From contig JBIISM010000007.1 in the NCBI GenBank assembly GCA_044341025.1, forward strand, positions 1 to 64,000: a stretch of DNA of 64,000 bases, read 5' to 3'. Shown piece after piece: positions 9,801 to 18,500 of the stretch; position 1 is the first letter of the stretch; every line of letters starts with the position of its first letter. The notes beneath the pieces are model-generated. The model searched no databases and had not been told where the DNA came from. It saw only the letters and a program-made list of their open reading frames with translations. Both the position numbers and the translations under genes were made by a program. Source of the DNA: JABMMZ01 sp044341025. Its GTDB lineage: Bacteria; Bacteroidota; Bacteroidia; NS11-12g; UBA955.

Positions 9801-9993
9801 TGGCGAATAATCTGCCCAACAACAAGAACAAAGGCGCCCCGGGAGGATGCACAACTTGTAATTTGTACGATGCTGAAATAAATTCACCACAGTCCCATAA
9901 ACTCACAGAAGGTTCTAGAGTGAGGCTGTAAACCACCAATGCTACTAGGAACATCAACCAACCCAAGAGGTTGTTTATCATTTTATAACTCAT
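6844..9993 (-). CDS. DUF2723 / GT117-family membrane glycosyltransferase-like protein
   Basis: 1049 residues. The N-terminal half is a multi-pass membrane domain opening with LVVYSLTLEPSVSLWDCGEF and VVHPPGAPLFLLLGRL, the hallmark of DUF2723 proteins (GT-C-like fold; the vertebrate homologue TMEM260 is an O-mannosyltransferase). Acidic residues in the first loop (WDCGEF) correspond to the expected catalytic region. The C-terminal half is soluble, contains NGDNDTYPLWYAQ and ends in a helical tail. By family it is expected to transfer sugar from a lipid-linked donor to exported proteins; substrate is inferred, not seen. A TATTTTCG box lies at 10018-10025 on the minus strand, 24 nt before the ATG. 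It is monocistronic, with its own terminator at 6783. Confidence 0.88.
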   Translation of the reverse strand: MSYKMINNLLGWLMFLVALVVYSLTLEPSVSLWDCGEFISASYKLQVVHPPGAPLFLLLGRLFAMFASEPAGVSVAVNFMSAVSSAFTVLFTFWITTHFAKKMVKDEAGNGSRIAIFASGAVAALALTFSDSFWFSAVEAEVYAMSSFFTALTFWAALRWEESNSKYADKWLVLIAYLIGLAIGTHLLNLLVIPAVVFIYYYKHYTHTRKGFIYSFLIGLGILFFVQKAIIPGVPQLMASLDIMFVNDMGLPFNSGTLAAILIFVGATAYGIYYFAKVKPNQLANLAFVCLAYVLFGYSSYAMVVVRSSDNPAIDMNNPEEPSNLLSYINREQYGDRPLFKGPYFNAQPVDVKEGKVSYRKDSANYVESGIKQEYVYNDADYTFFPRMGPADKPEQGYYSWGNMNDVANQIEYAEQSLSQTEDPKQKAEIQEQIKFLKAEKPKMSNNLAFLMSYQMGHMYLRYFMWNFVGRQNDQQGHDFNSIIDGNWISGFKFLDAMRLGPQTELPAYLANNQARNKFYFIPLILGIIGLVFHFKKGKNDAIITMVLFVFTGILINIFLNQPPYEPRERDYSIVGSFQTFCIWIGLGVLFIWDQLRKKVSGMAAASIAAVAALSAPALMGSQGWDDHDRSGRYIGIDFAKNCLMSCPPNAILFTNGDNDTYPLWYAQNVEGFRTDVRIINQSLLPTDWYSQVLLTKVYNSEPLPLTMKKGDLASGVNDYYQYSAGKDFAPIDLSTYIKQLTSERTQYYSNTKFRVSVNKAAVIAAGVVKESDSASIVSDIIIDFPKRAMNKGDLVLLDLIATNAATGWKRPICFTTTSGSDGFMNLEPYFERKGLSYQLVPIKSAASRNNISNIDDEMVYNNLMKVFKYSGMKEKKHFFLDDKATTGPYAYQELFITLSGHYLDRMMKIKEADSTLSIAGNKEKVEAYKAKIANLLNKCDTEIPESVYHTPSQTKFYISMIWHEIGNNEKAGKNLGQVYATSESEVKYYLRFGSKKTRYMRGLAKDAFDFMDRAAASAKEWGLSNMAAKFEKTNKELSSTVNNFVNSD

Positions 9994-10193
9994 AATATTT
10001 TTCAGAAAAAAACGAAGCGAAAATAGGTAAAATGATTTTGGAATAAAAATAAAATCATGAAAGCCTCAGAGATAATTGGATAAAGAGGCTCTTTAAAGGG
10101 ATTATGTTATGTAAAACAAAAGACAAAAACCCAAAATAAGGGCCTGAGGGCTCTCTCGAAAGGTCAAAACAATAACAAGTTAAAAGTAATAAA

Positions 10194-10223
10194 TTGGAAT
10201 TTAAAATGCTGTGAATATATTTG
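10194..10223 (+). promoter_or_regulatory. Bacteroidota-type promoter of the GloVer-repeat gene
   Basis: TTG at 10194-10196 and TATATTTG at 10216-10223 are separated by 19 bp, matching the TTG / TAnnTTTG -33/-7 architecture. Transcription should begin near 10229. The 10030-10190 stretch upstream shows no gene. Confidence 0.7.
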
Positions 10224-10299
10224 TAGATTGAAGTAAAAATAAAATTATTTTTTTAACTCTATGTCCTTAAATATTCAACTAACTACCTCTGCAACTCAA

Positions 10300-13200
10300 A
10301 TGCTTTACAAACATACCCGGTATTTTGGGGTTTTATTTGTTCTCGCTTTTTATATAAACTGCATTTCTGCACAAGAAACTTTTGTTGGTATGAGCACTGA
10401 AGGGGGTAAGGAATTTGGTTTAATTTTCTCGACCAATAACAATGGTGAACAGCAAAAAACTTTGCACCAATTTGATGGTGTATCTGGCGCATTTCCATAC
10501 TATACAAATCTTTGCGAATCCAATTCCGGCAAATTGTATGGTTTGTGCAGCCAAGGTGGTCAATTCAATCTCGGGGTTTTATTTGAATACGACACTGTAA
10601 GCAATCAATCTAAAAAAATTATAGATTTTAATGGCGCTGGAAATGGAAGCAATCCAAGAGGCAGTTTAGTTGTAAGTCCCAATGGCAAATTATACGGTAT
10701 GTGCAGTCAAGGTGGCAACAACAATTATGGTGTCTTGTTTGAATACAACCCTTCAAGCAATTCGTTTGTAATTAAGCACCATTTTGATGGAAACAATGGC
10801 CGCAATCCTTTTGGTAATTTAACTTACCATAGTTCGGGTAAATTATATGGCCTTACCTACCAAGGTGGAAGCAGCAATGATGGGATACTGTTTGAATTTC
10901 TTTTGAGCAACGACTCATTTTACAAAAGACACGACTTTGATGGCAGCAGCACAGGCCGTAATCCATTTGGCAGTCTTTTTCAAGCAAGCAATGGACTAAT
11001 GTATGGCATGACCTACCAAGGAGGAGCCAATAATTTTGGCGTTATTTTTAGTTTTGATCCCAGCACAAACATTTTCGATCATAGGATAGATTTTGATGGG
11101 AGCAATTCAGGCAGCAACCCATACAGCACCTTTGCTCAAGGAACGAATGGCAATTTATATGCAATGACCTATCTCGGCGGGAGCAACAATTTAGGAACCC
11201 TATTTGAATACGATATTAGCAACAATACCATCAATAAAAAACTAGATTTTAATGGGACAAATAATGGTAGAAATCCATTTGGAAATTTGACGCTCGCTAA
11301 CAATGGCCTATTTTACGCCCAAACACCCTATGGAGGAGCCAACAATGCAGGAACTATCTTTTCTTTTGACCCAAGCAACAATTCTTATGCAAAAAAATTA
11401 GATTTCAGTTCAGGCTCTCAAGGCCGATTGCCCTTTGGAAGCTTATTCTTGGCATCAAACCAAACATTTTATGGAATGACCTACCAAGGAGGGACTAGCA
11501 ACTCAGGCGTTTTATTTCAATACAATCCAAGCAATTCAAGCTACATCAAAAAAATCGACTTTAACAGTGCCCTAAATGGAAGCAATCCTTATGGCGACCT
11601 TTGTTTGGCAAACAATCTAAAACTGTATGGAATGACCTACCAAGGCGGCACCCAAAACGCAGGGGTTATCTTTGAATTTGACCCTAAAAAAAACAAATAC
11701 AGTAAAAAATTTGATTTGAAATCTGTAAGCTATGGCAAAAACACTTATGGTGGTTTTGTGCAGGCATCTAATGGAAAACTATACGGCATGACCTACCAAG
11801 GTGGAACCTCAGATTATGGGACAATTATTGAATACGACCCCATAAATGATACCTGCATAAAGCGCCATGACTTCGACGGCAACAACGGACGAAATCCGTA
11901 TGGAAATCTAATACAGGCAAACAACGGAAAATTATATGGATTATGTCCCTATGGCGGAAATGATGACTACGGGGTTTTGTTTGAATACAATACCAACAAC
12001 CAAACTTTCTCAAAATTGCTAGATTTCGATTCCAGCACAGGCACTAACCCATTTGGAGACTTGATTCAAACTTCAAACACTGGCTTATATGGATTAACTT
12101 ACCAAGGTGGGGCAAATGATTATGGTGTTTTGTTTGAATACAATTTAAACAACAATACCATAGCGATTAAGGTGGAATTTGATGGCAGCTCAAAAGGGGC
12201 ATACCCCCAGGGAAGTATATTAAAACAAGGCAACAAATTGTATGCGATGACCCAACTCGGAGGTGCCAACAATGTTGGTGTGCTATTCGAATACAATACC
12301 CAAAGCAATGCGTTCAACAAACTATTCGATTTCAATTCAAGCAATGGCAAAAGCCCTAGCGGCAAACCCACTATCTCCAAGAATGGCAAGATATATGGCC
12401 TTACACAAGTGGGTGGAAGTCAAAACCACGGGGTGCTTTTTGAATACAATATAAATGCGGATACCTTAATAAAAAAACTCGATTTTGTTGGGACAAATGG
12501 TAAAAGACCTTTTGGTAGTTTAACCCGTTTTTGTTTGCCAAGTTATGATACATTGGCAGTTAATGCTTGCGGTCAATATGTTTCTCCCAGTAAAAAATAC
12601 ACTTGGACAGTTACTGGCAATTATTCAGATACCATCTCTAGCCCCTCTGCCTGCGACAGCATATTCAATATTCAGTTGCGAATTTTAAAGAGCAGCAGTT
12701 TCAATTACACTGCATCCGCTTGCGATAGTTTTGTGGCCCCTAATGGGAAATTATATACCAGTTCGAGCAACATTGCTTACACCATCCCAAACCGCGTAGG
12801 ATGCGATAGTTTGATAAAGATTCAATTAGAAATTTTAAACAGTAAGAGCAATTTTCAGGTTAAAACCTGCAAGAACTATACTGCACCTGATGGCAAAACA
12901 TACAATAAATCAGGAACCATAACAGCTATAATCTCAAATGCAAAAGGCTGCGACAGTGCCATTACCATTGATCTAGAAATCTTAAACACCGAAAGCACCA
13001 TAAACGTCGATGCCTGCAGAGTGTATACTGCTCCCGATGGACAGACTTACCGCAACTCTGGCGTTAAACAAGCAATTATAAAAAATAGTAGAGGCTGCGA
13101 CAGTTTAATTGCTATAAATTTAAACATACAAAAAGTAGAAACTGGAATAGTTGTTACCGATTCTATTTTACGTTCTAATGCAATCGGGGCATTGTATCAA

Positions 13201-13602
13201 TGGCTGGATTGCAAACAAAACTATGCGCCAATTCCAAATGCCAATTCGCGCTTTTACACCGCCACTAAGAACGGTGAATATGCAGTAAAGGTGACAGAAA
13301 ATACTTGCACTGATACTTCAATTTGCATAAACATTAATGGTCTAAACATTGCCAAAAACTCCGAGCGAAACAATATCCTGCTTTACCCAAATCCAATAGA
13401 ACAAACGTTAAGCATTCAGTTGGGAAAGCAATACGAAAACATAGAATGCACGCTTAAAAGTTTAAATGGTCAAACCATTCAGACATTTACAATAAAAGAT
13501 GCCCAAACATTTGATCTTGAATTGGTATGTGAGGCTGGAATTTACATCTTAGAAATTAAAACGGAATCAGTTTCTGCCACCTTCAAAATTGTAAAAAAAT
13601 AA
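10300..13602 (+). CDS. Secreted GloVer-repeat protein with T9SS type-A sorting domain
   Basis: About 1100 residues. After a signal peptide (FGVLFVLAFYINCISAQ) come 13-14 tandem repeats of about 52 residues, each with a variant of YGMTYQGG..N.GVLFEYNP followed by DFDG..G.NPFG: the 'GloVer' choice-of-anchor repeat, probably a beta-propeller-like surface structure. Then come four repeats of about 57 residues with paired cysteines (AC..Y.APDG..Y and GCDS), and finally a T9SS type-A C-terminal domain (LLYPNPIEQTLSIQL to the Lys-Lys end). The protein is expected to be exported and anchored at the cell surface; its ligand is unknown. ATG 10300 is preferred to 10261 because it places the signal peptide at the N-terminus. 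Confidence 0.85.
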   Translation: MLYKHTRYFGVLFVLAFYINCISAQETFVGMSTEGGKEFGLIFSTNNNGEQQKTLHQFDGVSGAFPYYTNLCESNSGKLYGLCSQGGQFNLGVLFEYDTVSNQSKKIIDFNGAGNGSNPRGSLVVSPNGKLYGMCSQGGNNNYGVLFEYNPSSNSFVIKHHFDGNNGRNPFGNLTYHSSGKLYGLTYQGGSSNDGILFEFLLSNDSFYKRHDFDGSSTGRNPFGSLFQASNGLMYGMTYQGGANNFGVIFSFDPSTNIFDHRIDFDGSNSGSNPYSTFAQGTNGNLYAMTYLGGSNNLGTLFEYDISNNTINKKLDFNGTNNGRNPFGNLTLANNGLFYAQTPYGGANNAGTIFSFDPSNNSYAKKLDFSSGSQGRLPFGSLFLASNQTFYGMTYQGGTSNSGVLFQYNPSNSSYIKKIDFNSALNGSNPYGDLCLANNLKLYGMTYQGGTQNAGVIFEFDPKKNKYSKKFDLKSVSYGKNTYGGFVQASNGKLYGMTYQGGTSDYGTIIEYDPINDTCIKRHDFDGNNGRNPYGNLIQANNGKLYGLCPYGGNDDYGVLFEYNTNNQTFSKLLDFDSSTGTNPFGDLIQTSNTGLYGLTYQGGANDYGVLFEYNLNNNTIAIKVEFDGSSKGAYPQGSILKQGNKLYAMTQLGGANNVGVLFEYNTQSNAFNKLFDFNSSNGKSPSGKPTISKNGKIYGLTQVGGSQNHGVLFEYNINADTLIKKLDFVGTNGKRPFGSLTRFCLPSYDTLAVNACGQYVSPSKKYTWTVTGNYSDTISSPSACDSIFNIQLRILKSSSFNYTASACDSFVAPNGKLYTSSSNIAYTIPNRVGCDSLIKIQLEILNSKSNFQVKTCKNYTAPDGKTYNKSGTITAIISNAKGCDSAITIDLEILNTESTINVDACRVYTAPDGQTYRNSGVKQAIIKNSRGCDSLIAINLNIQKVETGIVVTDSILRSNAIGALYQWLDCKQNYAPIPNANSRFYTATKNGEYAVKVTENTCTDTSICININGLNIAKNSERNNILLYPNPIEQTLSIQLGKQYENIECTLKSLNGQTIQTFTIKDAQTFDLELVCEAGIYILEIKTESVSATFKIVKK

Positions 13603-13614
13603 AAGCAACTGGGT

Positions 13615-14334
13615 TTAGAATTCGATCCTATAACCAATATAATACCCAATACTTTTCCAACTCAAGGGCACCGAGTGCTTAAAACCGTTGTAATCAAAAG
13701 AATTAACAGGACTGGCCAAAGACACCTGGTTGTTCAAGCCCGCTTCCAAATGCTTAAAGCGCACCCCTGCACCAAATGTTACCAGAGGCATAAAGCTCTT
13801 TAATGAATTGTTGCACACCAAAGGAGCAAAATCGTAAAACTCAGCACTTGCACCTTTATACCAAGAAAAATCGGAGCCCATATCTATGCCTGCTTTGTTA
13901 CTTAAATAGCCACCGATACCGGCCATACCAAAAACCTCTAGTAGTTTAATGTCTATGGTTTTAGAAAAATGAATATCGCCACCCAACATGTTTTGGGCAC
14001 TCGACATGGCAGGACCGCCAAACACCGAATTGGCATCGAGGTATTGTGGGGTAATGATTAAAGGATTGTAAATGCTAAAAAAATCAGCCCCAAAAACATT
14101 GCCTTTTTTCATACGGTACTGGTAGCGCAAACCAACAGGCGTGCGTAATCTGTCGCCACTGTTGTACGACACTTGCAAGCCGTGGCTCACACGCAGGGTG
14201 TAATTGGTAACGCCCGTATTGGCTATGCCCATGTATGGCATAACACTGTGGCTTGGGAATTTAGCAAGCAAGGCACTGGTACTTAAAAAAGCAAACGCTA
14301 CAAGGCTTAAAAATTTTAGAGAAAAAGATTTCAT
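13615..14334 (-). CDS. Predicted outer-membrane barrel-like protein
   Basis: 239 residues with a signal peptide ending near ALLAKFP. Alternating aromatic/hydrophobic strands (LRVSHGLQVSYN, VGLRYQYRMKKG) and the final IGYYIGYRIEF, ending in an aromatic residue, suggest an eight-stranded-type beta barrel. No named family is recognised. The ATG at 14332-14334 is chosen; an upstream in-frame TTG lies inside a minus-strand -7 box TAATTTTG (14344-14351), which leaves a 9-nt leader. It converges on the GloVer-repeat gene with a 12-bp gap. Confidence 0.65.
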   Translation of the reverse strand: MKSFSLKFLSLVAFAFLSTSALLAKFPSHSVMPYMGIANTGVTNYTLRVSHGLQVSYNSGDRLRTPVGLRYQYRMKKGNVFGADFFSIYNPLIITPQYLDANSVFGGPAMSSAQNMLGGDIHFSKTIDIKLLEVFGMAGIGGYLSNKAGIDMGSDFSWYKGASAEFYDFAPLVCNNSLKSFMPLVTFGAGVRFKHLEAGLNNQVSLASPVNSFDYNGFKHSVPLSWKSIGYYIGYRIEF

Positions 14335-14474
14335 TTGGTTAAGCAAAATTAGAGAAATTTGAGGAGAAAATGGATGGGGGATTGGTGAAGGGAAAAGTGC
14401 CTTGTCCTAAAACAGCAAATAATTGTATTCACCAAAAATAAGTGTGAGAGTAAATGTGAAGGTGAATGTAAAAA

Positions 14475-14524
14475 AAATGACAGAGTATGTGGCCGCATTC
14501 GCTCTCACATTCACTCTGTCATTT
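14475..14524. repeat. Inverted repeat, 12-bp arms
   Basis: Perfect arms AAATGACAGAGT (14475-14486) and ACTCTGTCATTT (14513-14524) flank 26 bases. A second inverted repeat, CCCTGTTTT / AAAACAGGG, follows near 14695-14723. The whole 14335-14744 stretch holds no convincing gene; function unknown. Confidence 0.55.
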
Positions 14525-14744
14525 GTAGACCGGATAGGCGAAGTGTCGAACTTTATAGAAGATTTCGTGTAGTCGGAAGAAGTCCAAGTAGCAGAGCATT
14601 CCACTTCGTTACATGCACCCTGCAGCAGAAATCTCCATTGCATTCCGATTACGCAGCAGGGCAAAGCGCTACGGGACAACAGTGAATGCGCTGCGCCCTG
14701 TTTTGTATTTGTTCTAAAACAGGGTGAAAGCTCGACGGAATGCA

Positions 14745-14774
14745 TAAAAAAAGCCCGGAATTTCGTTCCGAGCT
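14745..14774 (-). terminator. Intrinsic terminator of tRNA-Met
   Basis: On the minus strand AGCTCGGAA and TTCCGGGCT pair around a CGAAA loop (14752-14774) and are followed by a run of T. It begins 16 bases after the tRNA 3' end. Confidence 0.88.
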
Positions 14775-14789
14775 TTCTCTGCTTCACTG

Positions 14790-14863
14790 TAGCGGAGGGG
14801 AGAGTTGAACTCCCGGCCTTAGGGTTATGAATCCTACGCTCTAACCACCTGAGCTACCCCGCC
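14790..14863 (-). tRNA. tRNA-Met (anticodon CAT)
   Basis: A 74-nt cloverleaf reads cleanly on the minus strand: acceptor GGCGGGG/CTCCGCT with two G-U pairs, D stem GCTC/GAGC, anticodon stem TAGGA/CCCTA (one A-C mismatch) with loop TTCATAA, and T arm GGGAG-TTCAACT-CTCCC. The anticodon is CAT. The paired first base and lack of three G-C pairs in the anticodon stem argue for the elongator rather than the initiator. CCA is not encoded. A lysidine-type tRNA-Ile is less likely on the acceptor and anticodon-stem sequence. Confidence 0.93.
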
Positions 14864-14982
14864 ATTTCTTAAAATGAGGTGCAAAAGTAAGATTTTGATG
14901 TTTATTAAACAAATTAGAATTCAAATTAATCTATTCAAAGTCAATTATGACCTTGAAAACGTGTAAGGCAATGCCCCCGCGT

Positions 14983-15465
14983 TTAGTCTCTCTTAAAATA
15001 AAACCTGGTGATAAACAATCCGTTTGCATCATCAGCGCTGCCCACTGATTCAACTCCAGAAACAATGCTTACCAATTGCCAGCCCTCGGCCAACATGGTG
15101 CTGACCTTACTATTGATGATGGCATCGTTGGCTGCGATGTTTTGAAAGCGAATGCCGCCCAAATTAAAGAAGTTTAATAATTTGGTTTCTTCAAAATTCT
15201 TGACCCTAATTTCAGAACGGATGGAATTGTTGCGCGAATTGTCTTCGTCGCTTTGAACCGAGGTGAATTCTTTGTAGTCTCTTTGCTCAAGTGCATTGAT
15301 TATTCGCGAGCGGCCTAGTCCATTGGGAACAATAGACTCAATAACGGTGAAGGAAGTAAACGTGGGTTTAACAGGCTCTTCAGTGCTTGAGTTTTTAAAA
15401 GAAAAAAGAACAAAAGCAAGGGCAAATACCCCTAAAAAAATTGATGTAATTTTAATTGTTTTCAT
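14983..15465 (-). CDS. Small exported protein of unknown function
   Basis: 160 residues with an N-terminal hydrophobic segment (IFLGVFALAFVLFSF) that could be a signal peptide or single anchor. The mature part contains TVIESIVPNGLGRSRII, a region about protein-sequence differences and a C-terminal block AEGWQLVSIVSGVES...FITRFYFKRD, which resembles small bacteroidotal proteins that end in a two-strand 'GWELV' hairpin. No enzyme motif is seen. A minus-strand TATGTTTG box lies at 15497-15504. Monocistronic. Confidence 0.6.
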   Translation of the reverse strand: MKTIKITSIFLGVFALAFVLFSFKNSSTEEPVKPTFTSFTVIESIVPNGLGRSRIINALEQRDYKEFTSVQSDEDNSRNNSIRSEIRVKNFEETKLLNFFNLGGIRFQNIAANDAIINSKVSTMLAEGWQLVSIVSGVESVGSADDANGLFITRFYFKRD

Positions 15466-15577
15466 AAATATGCTTGTTAAGGTTAAAATGTTTTAACAAA
15501 CATAAGTCAAAAATTTTGCCAAAGTATTCCCGCAATGTACTTAATCGACTAAATAGATCTTAAATCAAAGAAATCAC

Positions 15578-18500
15578 CTACTCTACCAAAAAACTATACA
15601 CGCCTTCCCTACCCAATTTAATCCAATACAAACCTGTTGTATTTAAATCCAATACAATAAAACTAACCCCTACTGAACTTGCGTTTTGTTCGAATATTTT
15701 TTGTCCCAAGGCATTGTAAATTTGGATTGACCCAATAACTGGTTCTTCGAAAAACAATCTGCCTTGCTTAGCAATTGGATTGGGATAAATATTGAATTGG
15801 TTTTTATAATTTGTAGAGGTCAAACTGTAATACCTGAAATCGTAAACATCTGAAGTCGCTTTACAACCCTTGCTGTTGGTGTATTCTACGGCATAGCTTC
15901 CATTCACCGGTGGGTAGAATGTTTGGGCAGTGGCTGAGTCTATTTTTATTGCTCCCATAAACCATTGGTTGCCCGCGCTGTAATTAGATTGTAAATAATT
16001 TTTGTTGGCGTAAATAACTGGTTTGAATGGCAATGTGTTCACCACAATAGTTACCGAATCGGTATTAACACAATTGTTGGCATCGCGGCCAATTAATTTA
16101 TAGCCTGTGTTTGTATTTAGCACTGGGCTTTTTCGCAGGCCTGAACTCAAATTACCTGCTAAGAATAAACTATTTTGGTATAGTGAATACGTATTTGCAC
16201 CTGTCAAATCTAAATCCAATTGTCCACCTGCACAGAGTTCTTTATTACTTAGTAACTTCACATTTGGCAACGCATTGATTGAAAAAGGAATTTCATTTGA
16301 ATAAGCCAAGCAAGCATTTAAATCTTTTGTTGCTACCTGCAATTTTCCATTCGAACTAGGCACAAAAGTGAAGGTGGTTTTTTTCTTGCTAAATTGCCCC
16401 AATTGGTAAGTATTATAAAAATACATAAATGAATCTGCCCCCGTTGCGAAAAATTTCAAGGTATCGTTGCTGCAGATTTTACCATTGCTTAAATTGCTGC
16501 TTAAGCCAACCGAAGGCAAAGCATTTAGTCTTAAGGTTTGGGTAAAATCGGTTTCAAAACTTTGGGTTTTTGGATAATCAGAAACAACTTTCAGCTTATA
16601 CCCATTGCCGGTTTTTATACTAAATGGAATGCGGGCAAACAATAGATTGTCGCGTTTGGCAACAAGAGTATCCAATAGCAATGTCTGATTTGCAAATGAA
16701 GAAAGCGAATCGGATAAATACACTTTAAATTTGGCGTTGGGGATAAACAAGCAAGTAACTGGCAATGAAATGGTCTCTCCCAAACAATAATTGCTATCAT
16801 TTAAAATCCCAATTCTTATGGCTGCTTCTGTTTCATTTACCACCTTATGGCTAAAAGGTTTATTGATGTTGTCGACAAACCAATTGGCCGTATTGTATAC
16901 TTTAAAACCTTGGGTAAATCCAGGTTTTAAGTCTAGGGCGTAAACAAAGCCCAATTCTGTTCCGCCAGACACATTTCCATAATACTCTGCAAACAGAACA
17001 TGGTCAATTAAGTTGACTTTAAATCCATTTGGATTGTTCATTAATTTAAAGCTTGTTAAATCGAATTTGGACGCATCCAAACTGTCATTTAAAACCAAAT
17101 AGGTATGGTTGTAATTTTTATCGCTAAAGCTCACTTTATAGGTGATCCGTCGGTCTTGCTCCTGAACCTTATATGTGCTCATACTGCTTTTGCATTGAAC
17201 AGCCAGCACAGTATCGGTGAACACTTCACAAATTTTAAATTGGTTGTTGTCAACTACACTATCAGCGCGCAAGAAAGCAGAATAACACATCAAAGAATTG
17301 CTCAAAAAAGAATCTTTATACACTCTGAAATCAAATGGAATAAGCACACTTGCATTTGCAGGAATGCTGTCTATTATCCAAAATAAAGTGTCTGCATATT
17401 TATAGGTTGTTTTGCTGCTTTTAAAATCGAATAATCTTTGTGAGGTCTTCAGTCCCAACAATACGTTTTTTTCAGTTTTAAAACCCTTGTTGCTTACCTT
17501 AATGTTTTGACTTAAAACTTGGTTTTGCTTCAGATGGGGTTTGCTTAAAAGTTCAACTGACAAATCTTTGAATGCCGACTTTGGGCTTAAAGGAAAATCA
17601 AAGCCCATCTGCACCGTGTCGGACTTCATTTGAATGTTGTAGGATGCAGAGCAGTTTGCAGAATAGGCATCACTCTTAATTTCCAAAACATCAGAACCTG
17701 TTTGACTTTGAATAAAATAGTCACCGTTCTTGTCGCTAATTGCGAGCACTTGTTTGTTTCGCAAAAGCAGTTTTTCATTTGCCAGAGCATGGTCGCCCGC
17801 ATCAAAAACACAATTGCTGTTAACATCTACAAACACTTTTCCTTTTATTCCATAGCGCTTGTTGTATGGTAAGTCTAAGTTATACGTGCTGTCAAAATAG
17901 GTTTGTAAAACTTTATCCGACTTATTTGAATACCTTTCCAATTGAGAAGGAATTCCAAAACTTAATTTGCCATAAAAAGGATTTAGAACCAGCTGACCCA
18001 AGCTATCGGTTTCATAAATGGTATAAATGGATTTACTATCCATGAAAAATTTAGCTTTAGAATATGTTTCAGTCCCATCTTTTATGCCATTATTGTTCCG
18101 GTCTTCAAACGTTCTCACTTTAACTTGGCAGATAGAATCTGGGGCAATTACAGAGAATTGAATGGATGTTGAAAGTCCATGTTTCTTCATTATAAGACAT
18201 CTTTTCTGGTCGGCAAAAAAGGATAAATCAGCTACTCTTTTATTGAGGTAATCGTCATCAGATGGGGTCCAACAATAATGTAAAGTTTTTTCACGCGCAT
18301 TTGAGTCAATGAGACTGAGATTCCCATATAGAGGCACTTTCACAAGAGTTATTAGAACCGTATCACTTAAGGTCTGAAGTACATCTTTATCATCTTTAAC
18401 CGGAATGTCTACACAAAACTGTTCTCTTGCTTTGATGGTATAGTCTTTGTTTTTTAGAATATAAGGAACCCTTTCTCCAGGCGATGGCTTTACGATGAAA

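Noticed and set aside
14407..14787. 126-codon minus-strand frame upstream of the barrel gene
   Set aside because: It runs through the tRNA-Met terminator hairpin and inverted repeats, has no family resemblance and an unnatural composition.
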